From Bacillota bacterium (GTDB lineage Bacteria; Bacillota; Clostridia; Lachnospirales; Lachnospiraceae), in the NCBI GenBank assembly GCA_023457255.1, contig JAEWMB010000015.1, positions 15,992-79,991 on the forward strand: a DNA stretch of 64,000 nucleotides, given 5' to 3'. The stretch's first letter is position 1, and each line of letters starts with the position of its first letter. Of this stretch, positions 31,754 through 41,499 are shown in pieces. The notes beneath the pieces are model-generated. The model did not search any database. It was not told the DNA's origin and saw only the letters and a list, made by a program, of their open reading frames with translations. A program made the translations under genes and the position numbers.

Positions 31754-33364
31754 TTATCGATTTGATTTTTTGTCTAGGGCAGCACCTACGAAACCTCTAA
31801 ATAACGGATGAGGCCGATTAGGACGGGATTTAAACTCCGGATGTGCCTGAGTGGCGATAAACCACGGGTGATCCGGAAGTTCTATCATCTCAACAATCCT
31901 TCCATCCGGACTTAGTCCAGATAATTTTATACCATGGCGAATTAGTTCATCACGATAATAATTGTTCACTTCATAGCGATGCCGATGACGTTCCGTAATC
32001 GCTGCGGTCTGATATAGCTCAAATGCTTTGCTGGTCTGATCAAGGATACAAGGATAAGAGCCAAGTCTTAATGTCCCTCCAATGTTTTCGATACCATCTT
32101 GCTCCGGCATCAGATGAATTACCGGGTGAGTAGTTTCGGGATTTAGTTCTATACTGTGAGCATCTGAAAAACCTAGAACATGCCGGGCAAATTCAACAAC
32201 AGCAAGCTGCATTCCAAGACATAGTCCAAGATAAGGAAGTTTATGTTCCCTTGCATATTGAATTGCTGAGATTTTGCCTTCAATACCACGATCACCGAAT
32301 CCACCCGGTACTAGGACACCACTTACATCGTGTAAAAGATCTGCTACGGTTTCCTTGGTAACGGATTCTGATGGGATCCACTTAATTTGAATGGAGGCAT
32401 TATGAGCAACAGCACCATGTTTTAAAGATTCCACTACGCTAATGTAGGCATCATGAAGCTGAGTGTATTTACCAACTAAGGCTACGGTAACATCACGGGT
32501 AGGATTTTTTAAAGAGTGTACCATATCCTCCCAACCCTTTAAATCTGGTTCCGGACAGTTTAAATGAAGGCACTCACAGGCAACATCAGCCAGGTGCTCT
32601 TCTTCCATCATAAGCGGAATCTCATACAAGGTATCTGCATCTAAATTCTGAAGAACGTGAGTGCGGGGTACATTACAAAAGAGTGCTATTTTTTCACGAA
32701 TTCCCGGCTCGAGAGGAAGCTCTGTACGGCACATTATAATATCTGGCTGTATCCCCATGCCCTGTAGGTCTTTTACACTGGCTTGGGTTGGTTTTGTCTT
32801 CATCTCACCCGAAGCTTTTAGATAAGGGATTAAAGTTACATGAATGAGCATTGCATTTTCTCTTCCGACCTCATGCTGAAACTGGCGAATTGCTTCGAGA
32901 AAAGGCTGGCTCTCGATATCACCTACGGTTCCGCCGACTTCAATAATAGCAATGTGTGTTTCATTACAGCCATTGTTACGATAGAAGCGACCTTTAATTT
33001 CATTTGTAATATGAGGTATCACCTGTACGGTACCCCCTCCAAAGTCCCCTCGACGTTCCTTGGACAATACGGTCCAATAAATCTTGCCGGTAGTTACATT
33101 GGATTGCTTAGTTAAGCTTTCGTCGATAAAACGCTCATAATGGCCAAGATCAAGATCTGTTTCGGCTCCATCGTCCGTTACGAAGACTTCGCCGTGCTGG
33201 ACCGGATTCATGGTACCCGGGTCGATATTGATGTACGGATCAAATTTTTGCATCGTTACATGGTAACCTCTTGCCTTTAATAACCGGCCAAGAGAAGCGG
33301 CGGTGATACCCTTGCCAAGACCAGATACGACACCGCCGGTTACAAAAACGTATTTTACGTCCAT
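31754..33364 (-). CDS. pyrG: CTP synthase
   Basis: Converts UTP to CTP with ATP and glutamine. The 536-residue length is normal. The synthase half begins YVFVTGGVVSGLGKGITAASLG, with the ATP P-loop. The glutaminase half has GGFGDRG and the nucleophile Cys in GLCLGMQLAV (about residue 380), and the His/Glu pair in THPEFKSRPN form near the C-terminus (here QAHPEFKSRPNRPHP). GGAGGGAG lies just upstream of the start on this strand. It is the only minus-strand gene in the window. A long leader with a terminator-like structure lies before it. Confidence 0.97.
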   Translation of the reverse strand: MDVKYVFVTGGVVSGLGKGITAASLGRLLKARGYHVTMQKFDPYINIDPGTMNPVQHGEVFVTDDGAETDLDLGHYERFIDESLTKQSNVTTGKIYWTVLSKERRGDFGGGTVQVIPHITNEIKGRFYRNNGCNETHIAIIEVGGTVGDIESQPFLEAIRQFQHEVGRENAMLIHVTLIPYLKASGEMKTKPTQASVKDLQGMGIQPDIIMCRTELPLEPGIREKIALFCNVPRTHVLQNLDADTLYEIPLMMEEEHLADVACECLHLNCPEPDLKGWEDMVHSLKNPTRDVTVALVGKYTQLHDAYISVVESLKHGAVAHNASIQIKWIPSESVTKETVADLLHDVSGVLVPGGFGDRGIEGKISAIQYAREHKLPYLGLCLGMQLAVVEFARHVLGFSDAHSIELNPETTHPVIHLMPEQDGIENIGGTLRLGSYPCILDQTSKAFELYQTAAITERHRHRYEVNNYYRDELIRHGIKLSGLSPDGRIVEMIELPDHPWFIATQAHPEFKSRPNRPHPLFRGFVGAALDKKSNR

Positions 33365-33380
33365 AGTTAGCTCCCTCCTG

Positions 33381-33464
33381 TTAAAAAATAAAAAAGCATT
33401 TAAAATCTTAGCCTTTTATAGAAAAAGGGTCACGAATGTCCGGACAGATTAAGATTTTAAACGC
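33381..33464 (-). promoter_or_regulatory. Attenuator-like leader of pyrG
   Basis: On the minus strand, an arm at 33450-33464 pairs with 33396-33410 (GCRTTTAAAATCTTA type, about 15 pairs with one wobble), followed by a T-rich run at 33381-33395. The loop holds TGTCCGGACA and a CCTTTT/AAAAGG hairpin, so a three-way junction is possible. This is a strong intrinsic terminator between promoter and gene. Confidence 0.65.
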
Positions 33465-33840
33465 TAACACCTTCGCTAGTGTATTAAAAAAACAAATTAT
33501 ATTATAATACTATTGGGATATAAAATCTAGTATTTTTTTATTGAATCAGAAAATTATTATCAGAAGTAAAAAATAAAATCAAGTACTATCAATCCAATCC
33601 TATAACTGACTATGTCTTCTAACATAAATAATATGGGACTTTGCTTTTTTAATATACATATGTGTGTCCAATACAAAATGAAGAAGCATATATGCGAAAA
33701 TACTCAATCTAATCGAAAGCATGCCGAATCGTGGTTTACTATAGGTTTGAGGGATAATATCTGTTATAATTGCAGCCAAATTGTGCGAAAATAGAACAAT
33801 TCTTTTATAATTTGGACACAAAAATTTCAGAACTTAAAAC

Positions 33841-33869
33841 TTGATTTATATTTTAAGTATCATTATAAT
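33841..33869 (+). promoter_or_regulatory. Sigma-70-type promoter of ftsH
   Basis: TTGATT (33841-33846), 17 bases, TATAAT (33864-33869), with ftsH starting 51 bases later. Confidence 0.7.
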
Positions 33870-33920
33870 GAAACTATGTTTTTAATGGAAAAAATAAAAC
33901 GAATTCGTTAGGAGGATCCG

Positions 33921-35969
33921 ATGGATAATAGAGATAAGAATGGCGGAGACAAGAAAAAGACCGGACCGGGAAAACGCGGTTGGATATTTAGCCTTGTCGC
34001 AGCTTTCATTATGGTAATGCTCTTTTCTTATATGTCAAAGCAATTGGAACGGAGCAAAATCGAAGAAATCACATTCAATGAATTTCTATCGATGATTAAT
34101 AATAACAATCAAAATAAGATTGAACTTGTAGAATTTGATTATAGTAAAAATCAATATACGATTTATACAGAACAATTAAAGAACAATCCGAGAGAGAAAA
34201 TTTATGTTACCGGTATTACACATGACTATTCGATCAGTCAGATTTTGGATGAAAAGGAGATAGAATTCAAAGCAGTCCGTAACGATAGCGAAACAACAAT
34301 CATTGATATTATATTGGCGTATGCGCTGCCTTTTGTATTGATCTATGGAGTTATGTTCTTCTTATTCCGAATGATTTCTAAGAACAGCGGCGGAATGATG
34401 GGCGTTGGAAAAAGTAATGCGAAAGTATATGTCGAAAAAGAAACCGGCGTAACCTTTAAGGATGTTGCGGGTCAGGAAGAAGCAAAGGAATCCCTGACGG
34501 AACTGGTGGATTTTCTTCATAATCCCGGAAAATATACCAGAATCGGTGCGAAGCTACCAAAAGGTGCTCTTCTTGTGGGACCTCCGGGTACAGGTAAAAC
34601 TTTGCTGGCAAAGGCGGTAGCAGGGGAAGCAAAGGTTCCTTTTTTCTCTCTGTCAGGTTCTGATTTTGTTGAGATGTTTGTCGGCGTAGGTGCTTCTCGT
34701 GTACGTGACTTGTTTAAGCAAGCACAAAGTCAGGCACCATGTATCGTGTTTATCGATGAGATTGATGCCATAGGTAAGAGCAGAGATTCTCATTACGGCG
34801 GCGGAAATGATGAACGGGAACAAACCTTAAATCAATTGCTTTCTGAAATGGATGGTTTTGATACCTCAAAAGGTATCGTTATCTTAGCGGCTACGAATCG
34901 TCCGGAAGTATTGGATAAAGCGCTTCTTCGTCCGGGACGATTTGACCGGAGAGTAATTGTAGATAAGCCAGATTTAAAGGGTCGTGTTGACATTTTAAAA
35001 GTTCATGCCAAGAATGTATTGATGCATGATTCGGTGGATTTAGAAGAAATTGGGCTTGCAACCAGCGGCGCAGTTGGTTCTGACTTAGCCAATATGATTA
35101 ATGAAGCTGCAATTTTAGCAGTAAAAGAAGGCAGAACGGTAGTTACTCAGAATGATTTGTTTGAATCCGTTGAGGTTGTTATCGCCGGCAAGGAAAAGAA
35201 GGACCGTATTCTTGGGCCGGAAGAAAAGAAGATAGTTGCATACCATGAGGTAGGACATGCCTTAGTAACTGCTTTAGAGAAAAAATCCGAACCGGTGCAA
35301 AAGATTACAATAGTCCCGCGTACCATGGGTTCTCTTGGTTACGTAATGCAAGTTCCGGAAGAAGAGAAGTATCTGATGAGTAAGGATGAGCTGCTGGCAC
35401 GAATCGTTACCTTATATGGCGGACGTGCTGCAGAAGAGTTAGTTTTTGGTTCCATTACAACAGGAGCGTCCAATGATATTGAAAAAGCGACTTCTCTTGC
35501 CCGTGCTATGGTGACACAGTATGGAATGTCAGATCGGTTTGGTTTAATTGGGTTAGAATCTGTGGAAAGTCGTTATCTGGATGGCAGACCGGTACTTAAC
35601 TGTGGGGATGCTACTGCAGCGGAAATCGATAGTGAGGTTATGATAATTCTTAAGAGATGTTATGATCGTGCGCAAGAGTTGCTGGCAGATAATCGTGATG
35701 TTTTAGATAGGATTGCAGACTTTCTGGTGAATAAAGAAACGATTACAGGAAAAGAATTCATGAAGATTTACCGTGAGGTAAAGGGAATTCCAGAAGAAAC
35801 AGGAAAAGAGCTAATTTCTTCCGAGGAAGTGAATAAAATTCAGGAAGCACCGATAATCAAGCAAGACAGCCTAGAGGAAAGCTCTGCAGTAGTTAGAGCA
35901 GCAGAGATAAAAGATAACACGGAAACTGAGGGAGAAAAGAATAGCAACTCAGAGAATACCGTACTATAG
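33921..35969 (+). CDS. ftsH: ATP-dependent zinc metalloprotease FtsH
   Basis: A membrane-anchored AAA+ protease that degrades misfolded membrane proteins and some regulators. In the 682 residues, two transmembrane segments (about 20-40 and 130-150) flank an extracytoplasmic domain. Walker A GPPGTGKT is near 219, Walker B VFIDEIDAIG near 276, the second region of homology ends RPGRFDRR near 335, and the zinc site HEVGH is near 442. The C-terminal 60 residues are charged and variable. GGAGGATCC precedes ATG 33921. Confidence 0.97.
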   Translation: MDNRDKNGGDKKKTGPGKRGWIFSLVAAFIMVMLFSYMSKQLERSKIEEITFNEFLSMINNNNQNKIELVEFDYSKNQYTIYTEQLKNNPREKIYVTGITHDYSISQILDEKEIEFKAVRNDSETTIIDIILAYALPFVLIYGVMFFLFRMISKNSGGMMGVGKSNAKVYVEKETGVTFKDVAGQEEAKESLTELVDFLHNPGKYTRIGAKLPKGALLVGPPGTGKTLLAKAVAGEAKVPFFSLSGSDFVEMFVGVGASRVRDLFKQAQSQAPCIVFIDEIDAIGKSRDSHYGGGNDEREQTLNQLLSEMDGFDTSKGIVILAATNRPEVLDKALLRPGRFDRRVIVDKPDLKGRVDILKVHAKNVLMHDSVDLEEIGLATSGAVGSDLANMINEAAILAVKEGRTVVTQNDLFESVEVVIAGKEKKDRILGPEEKKIVAYHEVGHALVTALEKKSEPVQKITIVPRTMGSLGYVMQVPEEEKYLMSKDELLARIVTLYGGRAAEELVFGSITTGASNDIEKATSLARAMVTQYGMSDRFGLIGLESVESRYLDGRPVLNCGDATAAEIDSEVMIILKRCYDRAQELLADNRDVLDRIADFLVNKETITGKEFMKIYREVKGIPEETGKELISSEEVNKIQEAPIIKQDSLEESSAVVRAAEIKDNTETEGEKNSNSENTVL

Positions 35970-35981
35970 TGACAAGGATTG

Positions 35982-36016
35982 GAGTTACTACGGATGAAGG
36001 TCCCTAGTAACTCTTT
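35982..36016 (+). terminator. Terminator of ftsH
   Basis: GAGTTACTA (35982-35990) pairs with TAGTAACTC (36005-36013), followed by only TTT. A second hairpin, TTAAGCAG (36021-36028) with CTGCTTAA (36068-36075), lies just after. Confidence 0.55.
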
Positions 36017-36114
36017 CCGGTTAAGCAGGCAACCTCCCTGTATATCCAATATGCTGAGATCAGGATACTGCTTAATAACACGTACTATATTCTATAATGG
36101 GAATGAGGATAATT

Positions 36115-37995
36115 ATGTTTGATATAGAAGAAGAGTTAAAAAAACTTCCTGCAAAACCAGGTGTCTACATAATGCATAATAAAAAAGATGAGATTATCTA
36201 TGTAGGCAAGGCAATCAGCCTTAAAAATCGTGTGCGCCAGTATTTTCAAAGCAGTAGAAACCTATCAACAAAGATACAGCAGATGGTCAGTCATATCGAC
36301 CATTTTGAATATATCATTGTAGATTCCGAGATGGAAGCGCTGGTACTTGAGTGCAATCTAATTAAAGAGCATCGTCCAAGGTATAATACGATGCTAAAAG
36401 ATGATAAAAGCTATCCGTATATCAAAGTAACCGTGAATGAGGCTTATCCAAGAGTGCTGTTTGCGAGGCAGCAGAAAAAAGATAAGGCGAAATATTTTGG
36501 TCCGTACACAAGTTTGGGTGCAGTGAAAGATATTTTAGATTTGCTTCGCCGCCTTTATTTTATTCGTACCTGTAACCGTAATCTGCCCAAGGACATAGGT
36601 GCAGAACGTCCTTGTCTTTATTATCATATTAAGCAATGTAAGGCACCATGCCAAGGGTATATATCGGAAACAGAGTATCGTAAGTCGATTAATGAAGTGA
36701 TTGAGTTTTTGAATGGAAACTATACATTGGTTACGAAGGATTTGCAAGCTAAGATGAAAGCAGCCTCCGAAAACTTGGAGTTTGAGGAAGCAGCAGGGTA
36801 TCGGGATTTGTTGCTTAGTGTTGAAAAATTAAGCCAGAAACAAAAAGCTTCCGATGTGGACGGCGTTGATCGGGATATCATTGCATTTGCCAGCACCGGC
36901 GATGAAGCGGTAGCTCAGGTGTTTTTTATTCGGGATGGCAAGATGCTTGGACGGGAGCATTATCATATTACGGGAGTCGCAAATGAGAGCAGGTCGAGCA
37001 TTATGACGAACTTTGTGAAGCAGTTTTATGCGGGAACTCCATACATCCCTAGAGAGCTATTGCTGTCAGAGCCTTTGGAGGAAGAGGAACTAATTAGTGA
37101 ATGGTTAAGTACAAAGCGTGGACAAAAGGTACGGATTCATGTTCCGAAAAAGGGAGACAAAGAACGTCTTGTTGAGCTTGCTGAAAAAAATGCTTCCCTT
37201 GTATTACAGCAAGATTCTGATAAGCTGCAGCGTGAGGAAGCAAAGACCGTCGGTGCTGTGAATACTATTGCGGAAATGCTTTCTCTTCCGGGGATATTTC
37301 GAATGGAGTCCTTTGATATCTCTAATACCAATGGATTTGAATCCGTTGGTTCCATGGTTGTATATGAGAATGGTAAACCAAAGCGAAATGATTATCGTAA
37401 ATTTAAGATTAAATCGGTACAGGGGCCGGATGATTATGCTTCAATGCGTGAGGTATTGACCAGAAGGTTTTCTCATGGGCAAAAGGAAGCAGAGGAACTT
37501 GCTAAGAAGAATATTGATATCAGTCATGGAAGTTTTACGAGATATCCGGATTTGATATTAATGGATGGCGGCAGGGGTCAGGTAAATATTGCCTTGGAAG
37601 TCTTAGCGGAACTAAAACTGATGATTCCTGTGTGCGGTATGGTGAAGGATGATAACCATAGGACAAGGGGACTGTATTATAATAATGTGGAAATCCCAAT
37701 TGATACCCACAGTGAAGCCTTTCGATTGATAACGAGAATTCAAGATGAAACCCATCGTTTTGCAATAGAGTATCATCGCTCCTTGCGTTCGAAAGCGCAA
37801 GTGCGCTCTATTCTCGACGATATTGATGGTGTCGGACAGACAAGAAGGCGAGCACTCATGAAGCATTTCGTTTCTATTGATGCAATCAAAGCAGCAAGCA
37901 TGGAGGAATTAATGAAGGTACCATCTATGAATAAGCTTTCTGCAGCAAAGGTATATGAGTTCTTTCATGCTCCAACCGAAAGTAGTAATGCCTAA
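36115..37995 (+). CDS. uvrC: Excinuclease ABC subunit C
   Basis: The incision nuclease of nucleotide excision repair, acting with UvrA and UvrB. The 626-residue product has the N-terminal GIY-YIG domain (GVYIMHNKKDEIIYVGKA, about residues 15-33), a UVR helix pair (LEFEEAAGYRDLL, about 220), the RNase H-like C-terminal nuclease with MESFDISNTNG (about 398) and LILMDGGRGQVN (about 478), and helix-hairpin-helix motifs at the end. I chose ATG 36115 with GAGG at 36105-36108; the in-frame ATG at 36097 adds six residues and has no ribosome site. Confidence 0.96.
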   Translation: MFDIEEELKKLPAKPGVYIMHNKKDEIIYVGKAISLKNRVRQYFQSSRNLSTKIQQMVSHIDHFEYIIVDSEMEALVLECNLIKEHRPRYNTMLKDDKSYPYIKVTVNEAYPRVLFARQQKKDKAKYFGPYTSLGAVKDILDLLRRLYFIRTCNRNLPKDIGAERPCLYYHIKQCKAPCQGYISETEYRKSINEVIEFLNGNYTLVTKDLQAKMKAASENLEFEEAAGYRDLLLSVEKLSQKQKASDVDGVDRDIIAFASTGDEAVAQVFFIRDGKMLGREHYHITGVANESRSSIMTNFVKQFYAGTPYIPRELLLSEPLEEEELISEWLSTKRGQKVRIHVPKKGDKERLVELAEKNASLVLQQDSDKLQREEAKTVGAVNTIAEMLSLPGIFRMESFDISNTNGFESVGSMVVYENGKPKRNDYRKFKIKSVQGPDDYASMREVLTRRFSHGQKEAEELAKKNIDISHGSFTRYPDLILMDGGRGQVNIALEVLAELKLMIPVCGMVKDDNHRTRGLYYNNVEIPIDTHSEAFRLITRIQDETHRFAIEYHRSLRSKAQVRSILDDIDGVGQTRRRALMKHFVSIDAIKAASMEELMKVPSMNKLSAAKVYEFFHAPTESSNA

Positions 37996-38142
37996 GATAG
38001 ATTTTGCGAGCGTGCTTTATAAGATAGGGAATGGCATTAGCTCTGAAACCGGAAGATTTAATTACCGGGCATATTAATTAAAACCCAGTGCTGCAGCATA
38101 CAAACTTCATTTTCATTTGTGCGAAATCTCATTTGGGAGTGG

Positions 38143-38171
38143 TTGCTAATAGGGGGTGAATATGATAGAAT
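38143..38171 (+). promoter_or_regulatory. Sigma-70-type promoter of hprK
   Basis: TTGCTA (38143-38148), 17 bases, TAGAAT (38166-38171). Transcription would start near 38178, with about 70 bases of leader before hprK. Confidence 0.5.
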
Positions 38172-38249
38172 GTGGGGAGAATGAGCTTTATTGTTAAAAA
38201 TTCGATTGTGATTTATTGCAGATATAGAAAATACGCAAAGGAGATTGCC

Positions 38250-39179
38250 ATGTATACTGTTGAATTAGGAAAATTAGTGGAAAAGATGAATCTGGAAAAC
38301 TGCACTCCTGAAATTGATATCAGCAGCATTCAAATAACACAGCCTGATGTGAATCGTCCTGCGTTACAGCTGACTGGTTTTTTTGATTATTATGATTCTG
38401 ATCGTGTACAGATTATTGGAAATGTAGAACATGCCTATATGCAAAAGATGGAGAAAGATCATGGTCTGGGTATCATGAAAAAGCTAATGAGCTTTAAGAT
38501 GCCTTGTATCGTATTCTGCCGGGGTATTGAAGTTTCTGATGACTTTAAGGAAGTTGCGGTAGAGGAAGGTGTACCTATCTTCCGTACGGAGAAGACCACT
38601 TCTTCCTTTATGGGAGAAGTAATTCGCTGGTTAAAGGTGGAGCTGGCACCAAGAATATCCATTCATGGAGTATTGGTGGATGTCTATGGTGAGGGTATTC
38701 TAATCATGGGGGAAAGTGGAATCGGAAAAAGTGAAGCTGCTCTCGAACTGATTAAGCGTGGACATCGTCTGGTTACAGACGACTTAGTGGAGATTAAGAA
38801 AGTTAGTGATGATACCTTGATCGGAACAGCACCAGATATTACCCGCCATTTTATTGAGTTACGAGGAATTGGTATCATTGACGTAAAGACGTTATTTGGT
38901 GTTGAGAGTGTTAAGAATACACAATCAATTGATTTAGTAATTAAACTGGAAGAGTGGAACAGGGACAAAGAATATGACCGTCTTGGTCTTGAGGAACAGT
39001 ACATTGAGTTCCTTGGGAACAAGGTAGTATGCCATAATATACCAATCCGTCCGGGACGTAATCTGGCTGTTATCTGTGAATCTGCGGCTGTAAATTACCG
39101 TCAGAAAAAGATGGGCTATAATGCAGCTCAGGAATTATATAATCGCGTTACAAACAATTTAATGAAAAAAAGCAAATAA
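38250..39179 (+). CDS. hprK: HPr kinase/phosphorylase
   Basis: Phosphorylates and dephosphorylates Ser46 of HPr and HPr-like proteins in response to glycolytic intermediates, the central step of Gram-positive carbon catabolite repression. In the 309 residues, the P-loop GESGIGKSEAALEL is near 155, the HPrK signature region HFIELRGIGIIDV is near 205, and the N-terminal domain covers about 1-130. I chose ATG 38250, six bases after AAAGGAG. An HPr-like gene 5 kb downstream, whose product keeps Ser46 but not His15, is a likely substrate. Confidence 0.95.
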   Translation: MYTVELGKLVEKMNLENCTPEIDISSIQITQPDVNRPALQLTGFFDYYDSDRVQIIGNVEHAYMQKMEKDHGLGIMKKLMSFKMPCIVFCRGIEVSDDFKEVAVEEGVPIFRTEKTTSSFMGEVIRWLKVELAPRISIHGVLVDVYGEGILIMGESGIGKSEAALELIKRGHRLVTDDLVEIKKVSDDTLIGTAPDITRHFIELRGIGIIDVKTLFGVESVKNTQSIDLVIKLEEWNRDKEYDRLGLEEQYIEFLGNKVVCHNIPIRPGRNLAVICESAAVNYRQKKMGYNAAQELYNRVTNNLMKKSK

Positions 39180-39316
39180 AAAGATATATTGGGAAGTAAG
39201 CAAAGCTATGGAGTGAATGGTCTTTTATAATAAGCATTCATCCCAAGAAAACAGTTCAAGGTTTAAAACAGCGAAGTACGATATTCATTATATTTAATAC
39301 CAGGGGGATTGGTTAC

Positions 39317-40255
39317 ATGAATAAGTTTTGCTTTGGAATTGATATAGGCGGCACAACCACTAAATGTGGATTATTTACAGAGAATGGTGAGCTAAAAGAA
39401 AAATGGGAGATTCCTTCCAGGACAGAACATGGCGGAATTCAGGTACCGCAGGATGTGGCAGATACGGTTGAAGCCAAGCTAAGAGAATTGTCCATTGAGA
39501 AAAAGGATGTGCTGGGAGTTGGAATCGGTGTCCCTGGCCCTATAACCGAAGATGGAACAGTCCTAAAATGCGCTAATCTAGGCTGGGATATTTTTAATGT
39601 GAATGAAAAGATGAGTGCACTTACCGGACTAAAGGTAGCGAGTGCAAATGATGCCAATGTTGCCGCTCTTGGTGAAATGTGGATGGGCGGCGGTAAGGGT
39701 TACAAAAATGTTGTTATGGTGACTCTTGGTACCGGCGTAGGCGGAGGTGTGATTTTAAACGGTAAGATTGTTGAAGGAAGCAATGGCGGAGGCGGAGAAA
39801 TCGGTCATATGACAGTGAATCTTCATGAAAATGAAGTCTGTGGCTGCGGCAGGCATGGTCATTTGGAACAATACGCATCTGCAACAGGAATCGTACGCCT
39901 TGCTAAGAAGCGGTTATCAGATACGAATGCTGCAACTTCACTTTTTGAGCTTACCGAGGTAACGGCAAAAGATATTTTTGACCACGCCAAATTAGGAGAT
40001 GCAGTAGCATTGGAGCTTGTCGAAGAACTAGGCAGTTATCTTGGACTGGCATTATCTCATGTTGCTGCGGTGGTTGATCCGCAGGTATTTGTAATTGGCG
40101 GTGGTGTATCAAGAGCCGGTTCTATGTTAATTGAGGTAATTTCGAAATATTATAATCAGAATATATTATTTGCACTATCCAATAAAGAATTTCGTCTTGC
40201 AGAGCTTGGAAATGATGCAGGAATTTACGGCTGTGCAAAATTAGTGATTGGATAA
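39317..40255 (+). CDS. glcK: ROK family glucokinase
   Basis: Phosphorylates glucose to glucose-6-phosphate in the cytoplasm. The 312 residues show the ATP site GIDIGGTTTKCGLF (about 7), sugar-site DANVAALGE (about 112), the phosphate-binding TLGTGVGGGVI (about 135) and the ROK zinc motif. The latter is CGCGRHGHLE (about 175), with His at the third Cys position of the usual CxCGxxGCxE. AGGGGGATTGG precedes ATG 39317. It lies between hprK and murB. Glucose is the expected substrate but other hexoses cannot be excluded. Confidence 0.9.
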   Translation: MNKFCFGIDIGGTTTKCGLFTENGELKEKWEIPSRTEHGGIQVPQDVADTVEAKLRELSIEKKDVLGVGIGVPGPITEDGTVLKCANLGWDIFNVNEKMSALTGLKVASANDANVAALGEMWMGGGKGYKNVVMVTLGTGVGGGVILNGKIVEGSNGGGGEIGHMTVNLHENEVCGCGRHGHLEQYASATGIVRLAKKRLSDTNAATSLFELTEVTAKDIFDHAKLGDAVALELVEELGSYLGLALSHVAAVVDPQVFVIGGGVSRAGSMLIEVISKYYNQNILFALSNKEFRLAELGNDAGIYGCAKLVIG

Positions 40256-40414
40256 TTGCCATTAGAGAGAATGTATTTCTATAATTCCTTTTAATGTTAG
40301 CTCTTTTTTCTAATTAATATTGAATTACAAAAGAAATCTCTAGGCATATTATGTAGTAATAAGTTAGAAGGAAAGGTTTGTTCGTCATTGTGCAAGGCAA
40401 ACCGGAGGGAATAC

Positions 40415-41356
40415 ATGGATACAGAGATTTTGCAAGAATTAAAAAATATAGTTACACCGGAACGAGTGGTATGCAAAGAACCTTTAAGCAAACACACGAC
40501 ATTTAAAATTGGGGGTCCCGCAGACTATTTTGTCGTAACAAAAACAACCGAAGAGACTGCTGCAGTGATCCATTGCTGTAATCAGCATGACTTACCCATA
40601 CTTATGATTGGTAAAGGAAGTAATCTTCTAATATCAGATTCAGGCATCCGTGGTGTTGTGCTAAAACAGGAGGATAACCCGGAGGAATTTTATGTGTCCT
40701 GCAGTGAAGAAGGTTATTTGGTTACCGGAGGGGCAGGGATGAATCTTACTGTATTTGCGATGAAGATAGCAAAGGAAAGTTTGACCGGTTTTGAGTTTGC
40801 AGCCGGTATCCCGGGCAGTTTAGGTGGAGCTGTATATATGAATGCAGGAGCTTATGGAGGGGAAATCAAGGACTGTATTAAAAGTGCACGTGTTTTAACG
40901 AAAGAGGGAGAAATTTTATCTCTTAACAGGGAAGAATTGGAGCTTTCTTACCGAAGCAGTATTATACAAAAAAAAGGGTATTATGTTATTGATGCTACTT
41001 TTTTATTACAAAAGGGGAATCGGGAAACTATCCTTAGCAGGATAGAGGAGCTTAATCTGGCGAGAAAAGAGAAGCAGCCTTTGGACTATCCAAGTGCCGG
41101 CAGTACATTCAAACGTCCGGAAGGATATTTTGCGGGAAAGCTAATCATGGATGCAGGACTTCGTGGATACCAGGTCGGAGGAGCTATGGTATCGGAAAAA
41201 CATTGTGGCTTTGTGATAAACACCGGAAATGCGACTGCGAAAGATGTATTGCAGCTTATTGCCGATGTCAGGTGCATTGTTAAAGAAAAATTTGGTGTAA
41301 CTTTAGAACCAGAGGTACGTTTGATTGGTGAGGAAGCTAAAATAAATTTTCATTAA
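40415..41356 (+). CDS. murB: UDP-N-acetylenolpyruvoylglucosamine reductase
   Basis: The FAD-dependent second step of peptidoglycan precursor synthesis, making UDP-MurNAc. In the 313 residues the FAD domain shows LSKHTTFKIGGPADYFV (about 22-40), GKGSNLLISDSG (about 65) and GIPGSLGGAVYMNAGAYGGE (about 135). The C-terminal domain has YRSSIIQ (about 180), the serine motif SAGSTFKRP (about 230) and GFVINTGNATAKDV. I chose ATG 40415, six bases after GGAGG at 40404-40408. Confidence 0.95.
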   Translation: MDTEILQELKNIVTPERVVCKEPLSKHTTFKIGGPADYFVVTKTTEETAAVIHCCNQHDLPILMIGKGSNLLISDSGIRGVVLKQEDNPEEFYVSCSEEGYLVTGGAGMNLTVFAMKIAKESLTGFEFAAGIPGSLGGAVYMNAGAYGGEIKDCIKSARVLTKEGEILSLNREELELSYRSSIIQKKGYYVIDATFLLQKGNRETILSRIEELNLARKEKQPLDYPSAGSTFKRPEGYFAGKLIMDAGLRGYQVGGAMVSEKHCGFVINTGNATAKDVLQLIADVRCIVKEKFGVTLEPEVRLIGEEAKINFH

Positions 41357-41499
41357 AAAAGACCTCCTGAAAAATCTTTTTATAAAGAAATATCATCAGG
41401 AATAGCATCAGGAAAGTTAAGATAAGGGAACAGGTAAGAATGGGAGAGATGCTCTTAAACTTAGGGTATCGAGGGATATCGGAGGATGTGGATGAACAT

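Larger units (their letters stand above)
33365..33920. other. 556-base divergent intergenic region between pyrG and ftsH
   Basis: Holds the pyrG leader on the minus strand, then about 300 AT-rich bases, and the ftsH promoter at 33841-33869. Open frames on both strands around 33600-33821 look like chance. Confidence 0.5.

Noticed and set aside
33600..33821. Open frames on both strands between pyrG and ftsH
   Set aside because: AT-rich intergenic sequence, no ribosome site, no protein features.
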